Shown here: positions 11,894 through 21,566 of the stretch, in pieces
Layout: the number at the start of each line of letters is the position of its first letter
Position numbering within the stretch: the stretch's first letter is position 1
Assembly: GCA_018902385.1 (NCBI GenBank)
Contig: JABSSW010000003.1
Location: 1,116,001 to 1,180,000, forward strand
Source: Physcia stellaris
Lineage: Eukaryota > Ascomycota > Lecanoromycetes > Caliciales > Physciaceae
Direction: 5' to 3'
Length of the DNA stretch: 64,000 nt
The notes under the pieces: model-generated
What the model saw: only the letters and a program-made list of their open reading frames with translations
Told to the model about the DNA's origin: nothing
Databases searched by the model: none
Translations under genes and position numbers: made by a program

Positions 11894-12556
11894 GGGTTGT
11901 TGATCAGTACATATAATGTTGGGTTATTTGGTTATGATTGGTTTGTATCATTGTATGACTGGCTCATGAATTGTGGGATTCATGCCTCAATGGACAGGAG
12001 ATGTTCACGCTCGCCAGCAATGGGAGGGTATTCATCAACCTCTTAACCTTGACATCATTACATAAAATGAAAATCTACAAACATCGACTTTTGATCAGTA
12101 GAGTATTCGGACAGAGCGTCCAAGCTTCACTACAATTGACAATGTGCGAAGACAGCCGTCGGCGACTACCTCTGAACGATCGAAAAACAATCTATCTTAG
12201 CAGCCTTACGCCTTTGCTATCCGGTCTTCTAGTGAATTTCTCATTGTTCGTATCTACAGCTGAGTAGAGAGTGCATCCTATCTATCTACCATCCCGCACG
12301 GCTAATAAAGCCACACAGTCCACACCAGCAAACCTAACAAATGCTCCCGCTAAAGCTACTAACACGCGTATGACCTCCTTCGCAAACCTGTTCCAACAGA
12401 TTGAGGAAACAAACTCCGCCCATCTAGAAAAAGTGGAGAGACTTCGGCACTTCCAGGTCTTACAGAATCAGGGGGAACCATAAAGAAAAAGAAATCGCAA
12501 ACTTTTACGCCATAAACTTCACATCCGTCCAACACTCTACGTCCCCAGCTGAATTT
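11894..12556. other. Convergent 3' flanks, no supported gene
   Basis: Lies between the ends of the ceramidase and the repeat protein. A 37-codon frame (12370-12483, MTSFANLFQQ...) is the only thing protein-like, and is not supported. Confidence 0.45.
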
Positions 12557-15500
12557 CTATCGTCGCTGCTTCTTAGCAGCTGGAGCTGCCTCTTCGCCTC
12601 CCTGGACTGGGGGATTGACCTTCCTCTTCCTAGGGGCCTTGCGGGCGGTGACCTTCGCTGAAAGAGGCATAACCAAATCGTCTCCGCCTTCATTGTTCTC
12701 TGGCGACTTTTCGTCGTGGGTAGGTTTGCTCTTCCTTGGTGTCTTTCGAGCAGTGGTCTCCTTCGTCTTATTTGCAACGGGCCCGTCTTGTTGATCTCCA
12801 CTCTGGGTTTCTTTGGGTCCAGAGGTAGTCGAAGGCTTCTTAATTACCTTCTGAGCTGTAATTTCTCCGCCTTCGCCTTTCCTCATTGGCATCTCATCGT
12901 GGACACTATTTGTTTCCTTCGGTGCCTTCCGAGCTGTGGTTTTCCCCGTCTCATTTATACCGGATGCATGTTGTTCACCTTCAGTCTCAGTCTCTTTAGC
13001 CCCAGGCGCCTGATGGACAGGGGTTTTCCTTGGTGCCTTTCGAGCCGTGGCTTTCTTCCATTCGTCAAAAGCCGACTTGCCACTGTGGGCTTCAACCTGG
13101 CCCCCAGGAGTTTCGTCATAAGATGTAGTACTATCCATCGGCGCTTTCCGAGCTGTGGGTCTCGCCTGCTCGTTTGATGTCGCTCCCACTCCTTCACCTC
13201 CATTTTCCTTGTCCGCAGTTATCACGGCCGGTGAAGCCACACTTTTTCTCGGACGCTTCGTAGCTGGCTTTTTCGGACGGCCTGGGCCGCGCCTAGCTGG
13301 CGTGGGTGTTCCAGCCACTTCATTTGGCAACGTCAACTCGAGCGCGGAAGTGCTGGGCGAGAGGCGGGGAAATCCGGGCATGTGAGGGACACTCTCACGA
13401 GCCGGAGGGGTTGAAGGGCGCTGGACAGACGATGCGAGAGTACGTTGCTAGGAGAGAAGTTAGCTGTATACGCTTTTACGAAGCGGAGGAAACCGGATTT
13501 GGCGAGCAATGGGGATAAAGATTACTTACAGCGGCTATGAAGTAAGGGTTTGGGACAGTGGAAGGCGCTGATGAGGAAAATTGAGGAGGCGGGATACCGT
13601 CCGTGGGAGTTGGTGGAAACGTATTGAGGCTGTCGAAGCTGCTGGATTGGCGGCTGAGGTGTGGAGGAGCGAAAGTCTGCTCTTTGAAGATTTGAACGCT
13701 TCGATCCTGAGGCGGAGCATTTTGATTCCATGTGCCGACGGAACTGGATTTTACCTTGGAGACATCGCCGTAGTCTGGTAATGGGGTTTCCGCGTTTGGA
13801 GTCAGCCCTTTCTGAATATTCAGATTCTGAGCATAGAAACTTGGATGTTCTGGGTAATTGAAGTGAGGTATTTCAAGTTTTCTCCCCTCCTCCAGGTCAC
13901 GGTTTGGCTGCATCGTTTTTGGGGTCCTGATTGCTCTCTCTTCCCTTTCCCTGGCCCTCTGTCTACTCAACCTCATCTGAGTAATGCCGGTAGGTGAAGT
14001 ATCTTTAGTTTCTTGGATAGGCGGACTTATCAAAGGCGGAGCACAGAATGATGCAGTGACTCCATTATCGACAAATCCACTGGAGTCAGTCATCGGAGAG
14101 GAGCTGCGAGCATGAACTGGTGGAGCCATATTGATCCACTTAGTGGGATCCCGATGACGAATCGCTTCGACTGATGAGGAAGATTGGAGCTGCTGTCGGG
14201 GCATAGGCGGCGAGCTATCATGGGTAGCCGTTGGATATACTGGTAGGCTGGGCTCGCCGTCGACGTTGAAATCGGTACTCGAATCGTTGGATTCCTCTAA
14301 GAACTGATATTCGTCTGGAACCGTCGAATTTTTAGACGGCGCTGGTGTAGGTGAGCTCGGTGCTTGGTAAGTCGGGACTGCAGGAAGTTCGTGGGGTTCG
14401 TGCTGCTCTGCCCATGCTGTCACCAGTGTCGGGGAATCGGCTCCGATGTTGTTGTTGCCATTCGACTTTACAGCATTTGCCGCCCGGTTAAGGCCAGGAA
14501 GTAACTCAGAAGGGGCCTTCGGATCTTGTGATCTGACACTTCGAATGGGAAGGCCTGGTGAATAGATACCGTACTGTGATCCGTGCTGTGATTCATGCTG
14601 CGATTGGGTAATGTAGTTCGGTGGGGAGCTAGACCACTGAGGGTTGGCTGGACTCTGTTCTCTATCAATCGATACATGAGCATGTGGCCAGCAAGGTGTT
14701 GACGGATTCAGCATTCTATCAACTGATGCAGGAGAATGTGGCCAGCGAGGTGTTGGCGGACTCAGCCATCTATCAGCCCCTGTGAGACGGACAAGTGAGG
14801 CCGATGGGCTTGCCACAATGCTGGGCGCAGGACGAATAGAATCTCCTCTGCCAGACCCAATTATCTCGACTATTTGCGGCGATGCTGACCTACTATTGGT
14901 TAGACGCGTGCTCATCTCATTTCCTGTCTCTGTATGATGGTTTGTTGACAAATCGATATCCAGCGCCGCATGGTTATTATTCGCCATACTTCCAGCAATC
15001 AAGGTTGAACCAGCACTCATATCCATACGGATTGGCGAACGTCCCATGTAATGACAATTCAAATCATTAAACTCGTAAGGGGGCGTACCACCACCATCCA
15101 AGTCGATAAGATCGTAAGGGGGCGTACCACCACGAACATAGGGCTCGTTCGCGCCGTCAAACAGTGACAACGATGTTTGAACGGTTTGTTCTTCTGAAGT
15201 CAGTTCGCGGAGTATATGCTCAGGAACAGGAGATCTTGCGGTCCTCTCGTTATATGAGAGAGGCTGAGAGTCGAGTTGAACGTGACCATGATGTTCGTCT
15301 GAAGAAGAGAGCCCGTTGAGACTGTCATGTGTGGGGGAGAGAGTGCCTTCATCGTATGCTTCATCCATGAGATCACTACCAATTGGTGACTTTTTGCTAG
15401 CTTCCCACCGAAAATTCTCTTCCATGTAGACACCGGAGTCCTTGAAAACCTAGATTCGAGATCGATAAGTAAATACAGATTTGATGATAAGGGAACGTTC

Positions 15501-16032
15501 GAGCCCTCTAGGAAAGAATACTTACAGGTGTAAGATTTCTCTCATAGCGCGCTTGACGCTTCGAAATCCCGTTACAGTCATAGAAATTTTCGATTTCGTG
15601 TTGAAAAGCCATGTCATTCAAATAAACATCCTGGCATCGGGGTACATGTACGGTTAAAGAGGGCTTATTGGTACTAGTCAGATTGTATCTGGTAGTAGGG
15701 ACAGCCATCTTCCGATCCGTTACCGGAAGCCTCGCACTGGACACACTCGCTGTTGGAAACTGTTCGACCTTCCTAGTAGGAGCAGGCTTGCTGCCAGTGA
15801 TGTGACCCGCCAACAAAGCTAGAGACTTCTCAGGCATATGCTTTGAAAGCGTATAATCTACTTGCTCCCAAAGTTTCTGAGCGGAAATCATGCTAGCCTC
15901 GTTATGTGATTTGAGATTTGTAAACCTGAGGTCGACGTGTGTAATGTTATCGCTGGATGATGGCTGAGTAGGGATAGCATACAATTGCGGGCTATCATTT
16001 GAACCGGGCGTGTTGTCCTGGAGGTTATTCAT
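12557..16032 (-). CDS. Disordered nuclear protein, AT-hook and H3-tail-like repeats
   Basis: Three exons (16032-15526, 15449-13530, 13447-12557) join in phase to 1105 residues; introns are 76 and 82 nt, GT-AG. I do not recognise a named family. It is rich in Ser, Pro and charged residues and largely disordered. A tandem 18-residue repeat lies in the middle (RWLSPPTPRWPHSPASVD, RMLNPSTPCWPHAHVSID and a weaker third). A GGTPPY pair precedes it. An AT-hook-like segment, RRGPGRPKKP, is at about residues 861-870, followed by six units about 26-37 residues apart starting TARKAP (or TARKTP, TAQKVI) at about 907, 943, 980, 1006, 1041 and 1076. The end, KKQRR, is a nuclear-signal-like basic tail. A DNA- or chromatin-bound role is inferred. 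The start ATG at 16032 is the first after an in-frame stop, but extra 5' exons are possible. Confidence 0.7.
12620..13160 (-). repeat. Six tandem units encoding TARKAP(RK) motifs
   Basis: Each unit of about 80-110 bp encodes TARK followed by AP or TP and often RK, then an acidic/polar spacer. Units 2, 5 and 6 read ARKAPRK or ARKTPRK. Unit 4 is degenerate (TAQKVIKK). On the plus strand the block shows as recurring TTTCGAGC-like and TTCCGAGC-like strings. Confidence 0.75.
14600..14790 (-). repeat. Tandem 54-bp repeat in the same gene
   Basis: Encodes the 18-residue unit R-x-L-x-P-x-T-P-x-W-P-H...S-V/I-D, twice clearly and once weakly. The plus strand shows GTGGCCAGC-AAGGTGTTG and GTGGCCAGC-GAGGTGTTG 54 bp apart. 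Confidence 0.6.
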
Positions 16033-18707
16033 GTTCTTGAGATTTGATAGTCCCGCACCATACAGTGGCCGGCTTGATGGCTTTACGAGTTGTCCAATAT
16101 GGCTAGAGGATATAGTGTTGACGATTTGATATCCCTATGGACTTCACTCGGTTGCCATGTTTGAGACTCCCACAGATTAGCTTCTGATTCCGTCCAAATT
16201 GGTACATAAGGACTCACAGAGTATGATAGAGAACTAATACCGAGAAACAACTCTCGGATAGCGGGTACTGGGACACTAGATGCTGTCAAACGAAGGTACA
16301 GTAGGTGTCAAACACTTAAGTCGGTCTGGATGCGATCCGAGAAGTTTCAGATCTCAGATAGAGAAATCCGGCGCAGGATGAATTTGCGACAGCCAATTCA
16401 CAGCCTAGAGGGCAAGCTACAAGCAATTAAGATATCTGGTAGATCCTGGACCGGACTCGAATGACCATATCCATTCCGCTCCGGATTTTCAAATCGATGA
16501 CTACATTAACATAAAGAACAAGTCGTATGCTTGAAATAATATCTAGGAATCAACAAGGTAGCGAGGGTCTCATCAAACAGTGGCTCACTCGTGCTCTAAG
16601 CCAGAATTCGTAAAACACAGCCACTGACAGACATACCAAGTGCGGTTAAGACAAAAGCACTCCTTGCTACGAGTGTTAGCGAAAGTGATCAGGAGAGCTT
16701 TTGGTGTCAGATTGCATGAAAGTGAGTTGTGTTAACTAGGGTTTGATTTCCCGAACCTGGAGGAGAAAAAGGGATTGGTACCATGATCAGGCTGCCGCCA
16801 ACACGTACAGGTTGCATCGGTATGAGAAGAATAGTTAAATTCAAAAGCCGCTCATGATACTATAAAACGTGCTGTTCGGTCAAGAACTCATCCTCATAGA
16901 CTCATAGGGAAAGGCCCCGCTCAGAATGGTATCGCATTACTAACTGATCCATTCAATTCGACAGGAAGCCCAAGCGTCCTATTCAACGGAACCATGTCAG
17001 CAGTCCATAAGAGAGACGAGTAAAAGGATCAACGCCGCATACTTCTTCCCCAAATCTGTCATGCAACAGCCTATGAATGACAAATTAGCCAAGGTGCCCG
17101 ACGAGAGTACTGGAACGAGAGCTATACCGCATAGCAAAGCAGCAGGCCAGCAGACCACCGCAGAGCAGACCGCCACAGCGAAGCCTAGTGTTGGTCCAAC
17201 CACCTTACAATGACATGGGTTTTGGTCCGCTGTTGCAGACGGAGTCAGCAATTCCATTCTCGACCAAAGGTTGGGTTGTGCTTAAAAGATTTGGACTAAA
17301 AAAGGACCTACTGCCACATTGGAAGCACACAAACGGAACTGGGAAGCAGTCCATGTGTGTCGGTGGAAGATATTCGCTACTTAGGTTACCCTAGTCTGGT
17401 GTTTCCGGCGTCAGCATTTCCGTTCTCGACCAAGCCTTGTTGTTGAGCACCTCAGAGCGCAGCATACAACTCAGACCTTAGTAGCTACTCTATCAGCCGT
17501 ATAGGGAAGAGGCGACTGTCAGTAATATCAAGTTGGCACGACAAGATTTAATCTGTTCAGGTGGGCTAGGTTGGCGATGGGTTTCTTGATGTATGCAGGC
17601 CAAGGCTACTTACGAAGAGTCCAAGATGGATGAATCCTGATACAGACCTTGACCAGTGAAGCACATCATGGTGGAATGGCTGGACCGTGCGGCTGTCACG
17701 GAAAGCGCAATGACGTCCTGAACGCCCAATCTAGTATTTTATGCGCGATTTATGCGCGATTTATGAAAGTGGTATTTTTAGAAATTTCACCCTTAACCAT
17801 GGAAGTTTCAACAAACTCCATGCAATTGCCCAGGGCAGCATCGACAATGGATTAGTGGTATTTCGATTTGGGAGAAGTATCTACTAGAACTCCGATCATT
17901 CGAACATGATAGTGAACCTGTGAACCCGCAAGGAATCTGTCCGTGGCAAGTGGTGCAGAGCAGAAAAGCAGTAATCTTTGAACAACATCCTATATCTAAG
18001 TGCGTAGCATACTCCCCTCAATGCTTATTTACGTCAAAGATAGAACACTGTCAGAAATCGGGCCAGATGTCTATCTTTTTTCGTAGCCAAGGCAAAATCT
18101 GCTTTCAAACCATTCGCCCCGGACAGAATTCAGTGCGGGTCTCATCTCAGACGATCACAATCATCCATCCAAATCGAATGAACCAGCGAGAGCCCGAATT
18201 TGGACATAGGATCAATCAAGAACTCCATTCATATCAGATTACTTTCTGAGATCCAAAGACGGGTAAGCGTGATTTGATAGGTGATTCCTATTTTCTCTGC
18301 GCACTCAATTCTGTCCGGGGCGAGTGAACCAAGGATGCGAGCAAAGAGTATACCTCCATCAGGTCACACTATACATTAGGTCAGACGCTGTCTATTTTCC
18401 TGATTGCCAACGTGATCTGAGCGCTTCTCGTTAAACAGTTCATTTATTTGCCATGTCTTCGGCTCGATGAAGCTACCCATGTGTACAGACTGGCTGTGAT
18501 CGAGACCTGAAACCAGGCAAATCGGCTTCACTTATATTTGTGAAAGGCATGTCAGCAGTCCAAATGAAGCTAGACATACCAACAGACTATCTCCCTCTCT
18601 ACATCTCTCTCCAACCTTTGGTGATTTCTCTGTCATTGCTCTCCGTGCACACATCTGGTTACTGTCACAATCTACCAGATCATCATTGTATACTCCCTGT
18701 ACGAGCA
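16033..18707. other. 2.7-kb gene-poor region
   Basis: No supported gene. It contains an inverted-repeat element (18111-18326), an imperfect direct repeat of about 40 bp (17234-17275 and 17407-17448, sharing GTCAGCA, TTCTCGACCAA) and a doubled TATGCGCGATT (17741-17763). The 3' end is the 5' flank of the DHA1 transporter. Confidence 0.5.
18111..18326. mobile_element. 216-bp MITE-like element with 27-bp inverted ends
   Basis: The left end reads CATTCGCCCCGGACAGAATT then CAGTGCG; the reverse complement of the right end reads CACTCGCCCCGGACAGAATT then GAGTGCG. Only two of 27 bases differ. AAC flanks both sides, as expected for a 3-bp target-site duplication. There is no coding capacity. 3-bp duplications fit the CACTA or PIF/Harbinger groups; the group is not settled. 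Confidence 0.65.
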
Positions 18708-20690
18708 ATGGAAAGATACCTAACAGCCTCCCCAAGCCCAACGTTGTGTAGCGATGAGGCCAATTTCACGAAGTCCCTGGACCGTGGCAGCGTCAAGTCG
18801 GCAATCACGCTGAATAATGGTATGTATCTCCCAATTTGCACAACTGATAGCGACTTTGAAATAGCCTAACATCGGTGTTAGCAGAGAACGGCATTGAGAG
18901 GATCGAGTTCACGCAAGATAAAGGGTATGCAATATTGCCAGCTTTCAGTTAAACAATAACAGCTCAAGGAAGCTGACTTGAACATCTTCAGCAGCACTTC
19001 CAAAGATCATGAAGACCCTATGACTTGGTCCTTTGGGCGGCGTGGTAAGTTCCTTCGAAAAACCAGGAACTCCCAAGGATGTGAGAGCTAATCTCCAACC
19101 CACAGTATATCATACAACGGTCCCTTCCCTAGCATCATTGTGCGTCACCTTTGGCACATCGGTGTATACACCTGCAGCTGTCGAAGTTGCCGAGAAGTTC
19201 AACGTCTCCCAAACAGTGTCCGTGTTGGGGCTCTCTCTTTACGTTCTGGGACTTGCATTCGGGCCAATGATCGCGGCGCCTTTAAGCGAAACACGAGGAC
19301 GTTTAGCAGTGTACAGGGTTTCGATCCCGGTAGCTGCTGCTTTCACACTAGGTGCCGGGTTTTCTAAGAACATGACTTCTTTGGCTGTCTGTCGCTTTTT
19401 CGCAGGTTTCTTCGGTTCGCCTTGCCTTGCCGTCGGCGCAGGAACGATTGCAGACGTTTGGCCCCCAGTTTACAGAGCGCCTGCGACATCGATCTATCTA
19501 CTTACACCTTTTCTGGGACCTGCACTCGGGCCGCTAGTTGGTGGCTTCGCTGCGGAGAGTCAAGGTTGGAAGTGGACCCAATGGCCTCTGGTGATTGCTC
19601 TAGTCATATCTTGGCTGTACTCACTGCCTATGAAGGAGACATACATGAAGATCATACTTCAAAGAAGAAGCAAAGTGCTCGACACTAAACAATCAACTCA
19701 CACCGGGCCTACGGGGCTGGCGGCTTTACAAATGTTGCTTACGGTCGTTCTGACTCGCCCATTATACATGCTCTTCGCGGAGCCGATCGTCGGCTTGTTT
19801 AGCCTGTACGTCGGTTTCAACTTTGCTGTCTTATTCGCCTGTAAGTCCGGCTCTACTTCGTCCAAGGCTATGCGAAAACCAAAGGAGTAGGTGGAAGAGA
19901 GACTCGGAGAGAGAAGAACTCAACTAGAGTCTAGAATAGCAAGTCGTTGAGGTTACGTGACACAATTGAGGCTAACATAGACTCTGATTAGTTTTCGATG
20001 CTTTTCCAATCGTCTTCGAAGGAGTGTATCATTTCGGCCTGGGATTTACCGGTCTCAGCTTCCTCGGGATTGGTATTGGCTGCATACTCGCCACCCTGAG
20101 CGTGCTCATCATCGACAGAACATTCTTCCGCAGAGAGTATGAGAAAAGCCTGAAACAAGGCAAGGCGGGAGCTGTGGCCCCGGAACATCGACTATATGCT
20201 GCGATGTTTGGGAGTCTAGGAATACCTATCGGTCTATTCTGGTTTGCATGGACCGCGCGAAGCGACGTGAACTTTATTAGTCCAATGCTGGCGGCAATAC
20301 CGTTCGGGTGGGGTAACCTCATGGTGTTTGTGAGTATCATACCTCGCTTAAGTAGCTAAATAGCTGATTCCGGTGTCAGAACGCTGGAATTATGTATCTC
20401 ATTGACGGCTACGGACCTTTGAATGGCGCCTCAGCAGCGGCAGCGAACGGACTTGTGAGATACGTATTTGGCGCAGTATTTCCACTTTTCACGGCTCAAA
20501 GTAAGTATTGTGGGCATGAAAGCAGGCAATGGCGCTGACCAGTAACGCAGTATACCACAAGCTAGGCATCGCATGGGCTACAAGTTTATTTGGCTTTATC
20601 AGTCTAGCAATGTTGCCCATTCCGTGGATATTTTTCGTATACGGTCCTTCGATTCGACGCCGAAGCCATTACAACATCAACAAGGGTTAG
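18708..20690 (+). CDS. MFS multidrug transporter, DHA1 (12-TM) family
   Basis: Seven exons (18708-18819, 18882-18924, 18992-19044, 19106-19840, 19992-20329, 20380-20500, 20551-20690) give 513 residues, all joints in phase. The N-terminal cytosolic part ends with DPMTWSFGRRVYHTTVPSLA, the standard lead into the first membrane segment of fungal DHA1 drug:proton antiporters (Tpo/Flr-type). FGTSVYTPA, LYVLGLAFGPMIAAPLSE with GR-R after it, and GPALGPLVGGF (antiporter motif C) follow. The central loop contains FFRREYEKSLKQGKAGAVAPEHRLYAAMFG, also typical, and the end is FVYGPSIRRRSHYN. It probably exports lipophilic compounds or polyamines at the plasma membrane; substrate unknown. The three short first exons were placed by phase and are less certain than the rest. 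The 151-nt intron at 19841-19991 is longer than the others. Confidence 0.88.
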
Positions 20691-21566
20691 TCTGCAAGCG
20701 CAATCTGGACTAAACTATGGCTGTAGGGTATACGGTCTTGGTGATGACTTGTACGAGTACAGGACCGAGCTACTCAATGCGTGCAATTGGAGACATCGTT
20801 GAATCGTGTAAGAGTAGGCCTGAAGATTTCGAAAACTCCACTCCTTCCACTTTTGGTATCCACCCGATCGGGGAGAGTAGCTGGTACGAGGTTGTCAGGA
20901 GAAGCGAGCTTGGGGCAATCCGGAAGAGTAGCTAGATTGAAATCCATGTTTGCCACGATCTACAGGGTGATGTTGTATCATGATGAGTACCACAGTACTT
21001 GAGCTTCCCCGCATTTGTGTAACATCGTCCAGTAGAGTATGTACTTTCGTACCTTAGTTGAGTTAGTAGACACGGTCAGTCGTCATGTGGCTTTAGCGGT
21101 TTCGGAATCGGTTATAGAGGGTCATCATGTCATGTGGGCACTGACAGTTTGACAGCGTGACAGGTTGACAGAAGTCGTACGAGAACCAATCAGCGCTGCG
21201 AAGTCCCTTGTGGGCATCACCCGGCGTCGCCCGTTGCCTCCCGCTGCAGCCCCGAGCCCTCAGCCCAGTCGCCAGATCTTCGATCGATAAAAAACAAGAG
21301 ATCTCGAAAGTCGGGTTTTCGGTGATGATTGGACTGTCACAATTAAAGTTGGCCGTGGTGATGCTGTTACTCTGCGCCTGACGAGGAAGACGTGGGGAAA
21401 CGCGTCCTCCATCTCCCGTCCCAGAACTCGTTTCCCCGCGTTGGGCATCGGACCTGCTGCTCTACTATCTATCTTCCGAGCCTCCATAGCACATATCACC
21501 ACTGCGCAGTGGCCACATCCAGTACCTCAGAGCACTTTGTACCGCTGAGATAAGCCCTTTACCGCG
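20691..21566. other. Intergenic region, PRP24 5' flank
   Basis: No gene. Holds the TGACAG array at 21142-21173. Confidence 0.5.
21142..21173 (+). promoter_or_regulatory. Four TGACAG sites with exact 8-bp period
   Basis: Reads TGACAGTT, TGACAGCG, TGACAGGT, TGACAGAA with no gap, about 400 bp before the PRP24 start. TGACAG is the core bound by TALE-class homeodomain proteins in other eukaryotes; whether that applies here is inference. The core is conserved and the last two bases vary, which is more like a site array than slippage. Confidence 0.5.

Noticed and set aside
12370-12483. A 37-codon plus-strand frame (MTSFANLFQQIEETNS...)
   Set aside because: Lies in convergent 3' flanks; length is within chance and there is no supporting signal.
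16083-16289. A minus-strand frame containing HRDIK, like a kinase catalytic loop
   Set aside because: No other kinase motif is near by; the frame differs from the downstream gene and no intron connects them.
18255-18270. CGGGTAAGCGTG as a fourth dispersed-repeat copy
   Set aside because: Only 12 bases match copy 2 and the flanks do not; it belongs to the interior of the 216-bp element.
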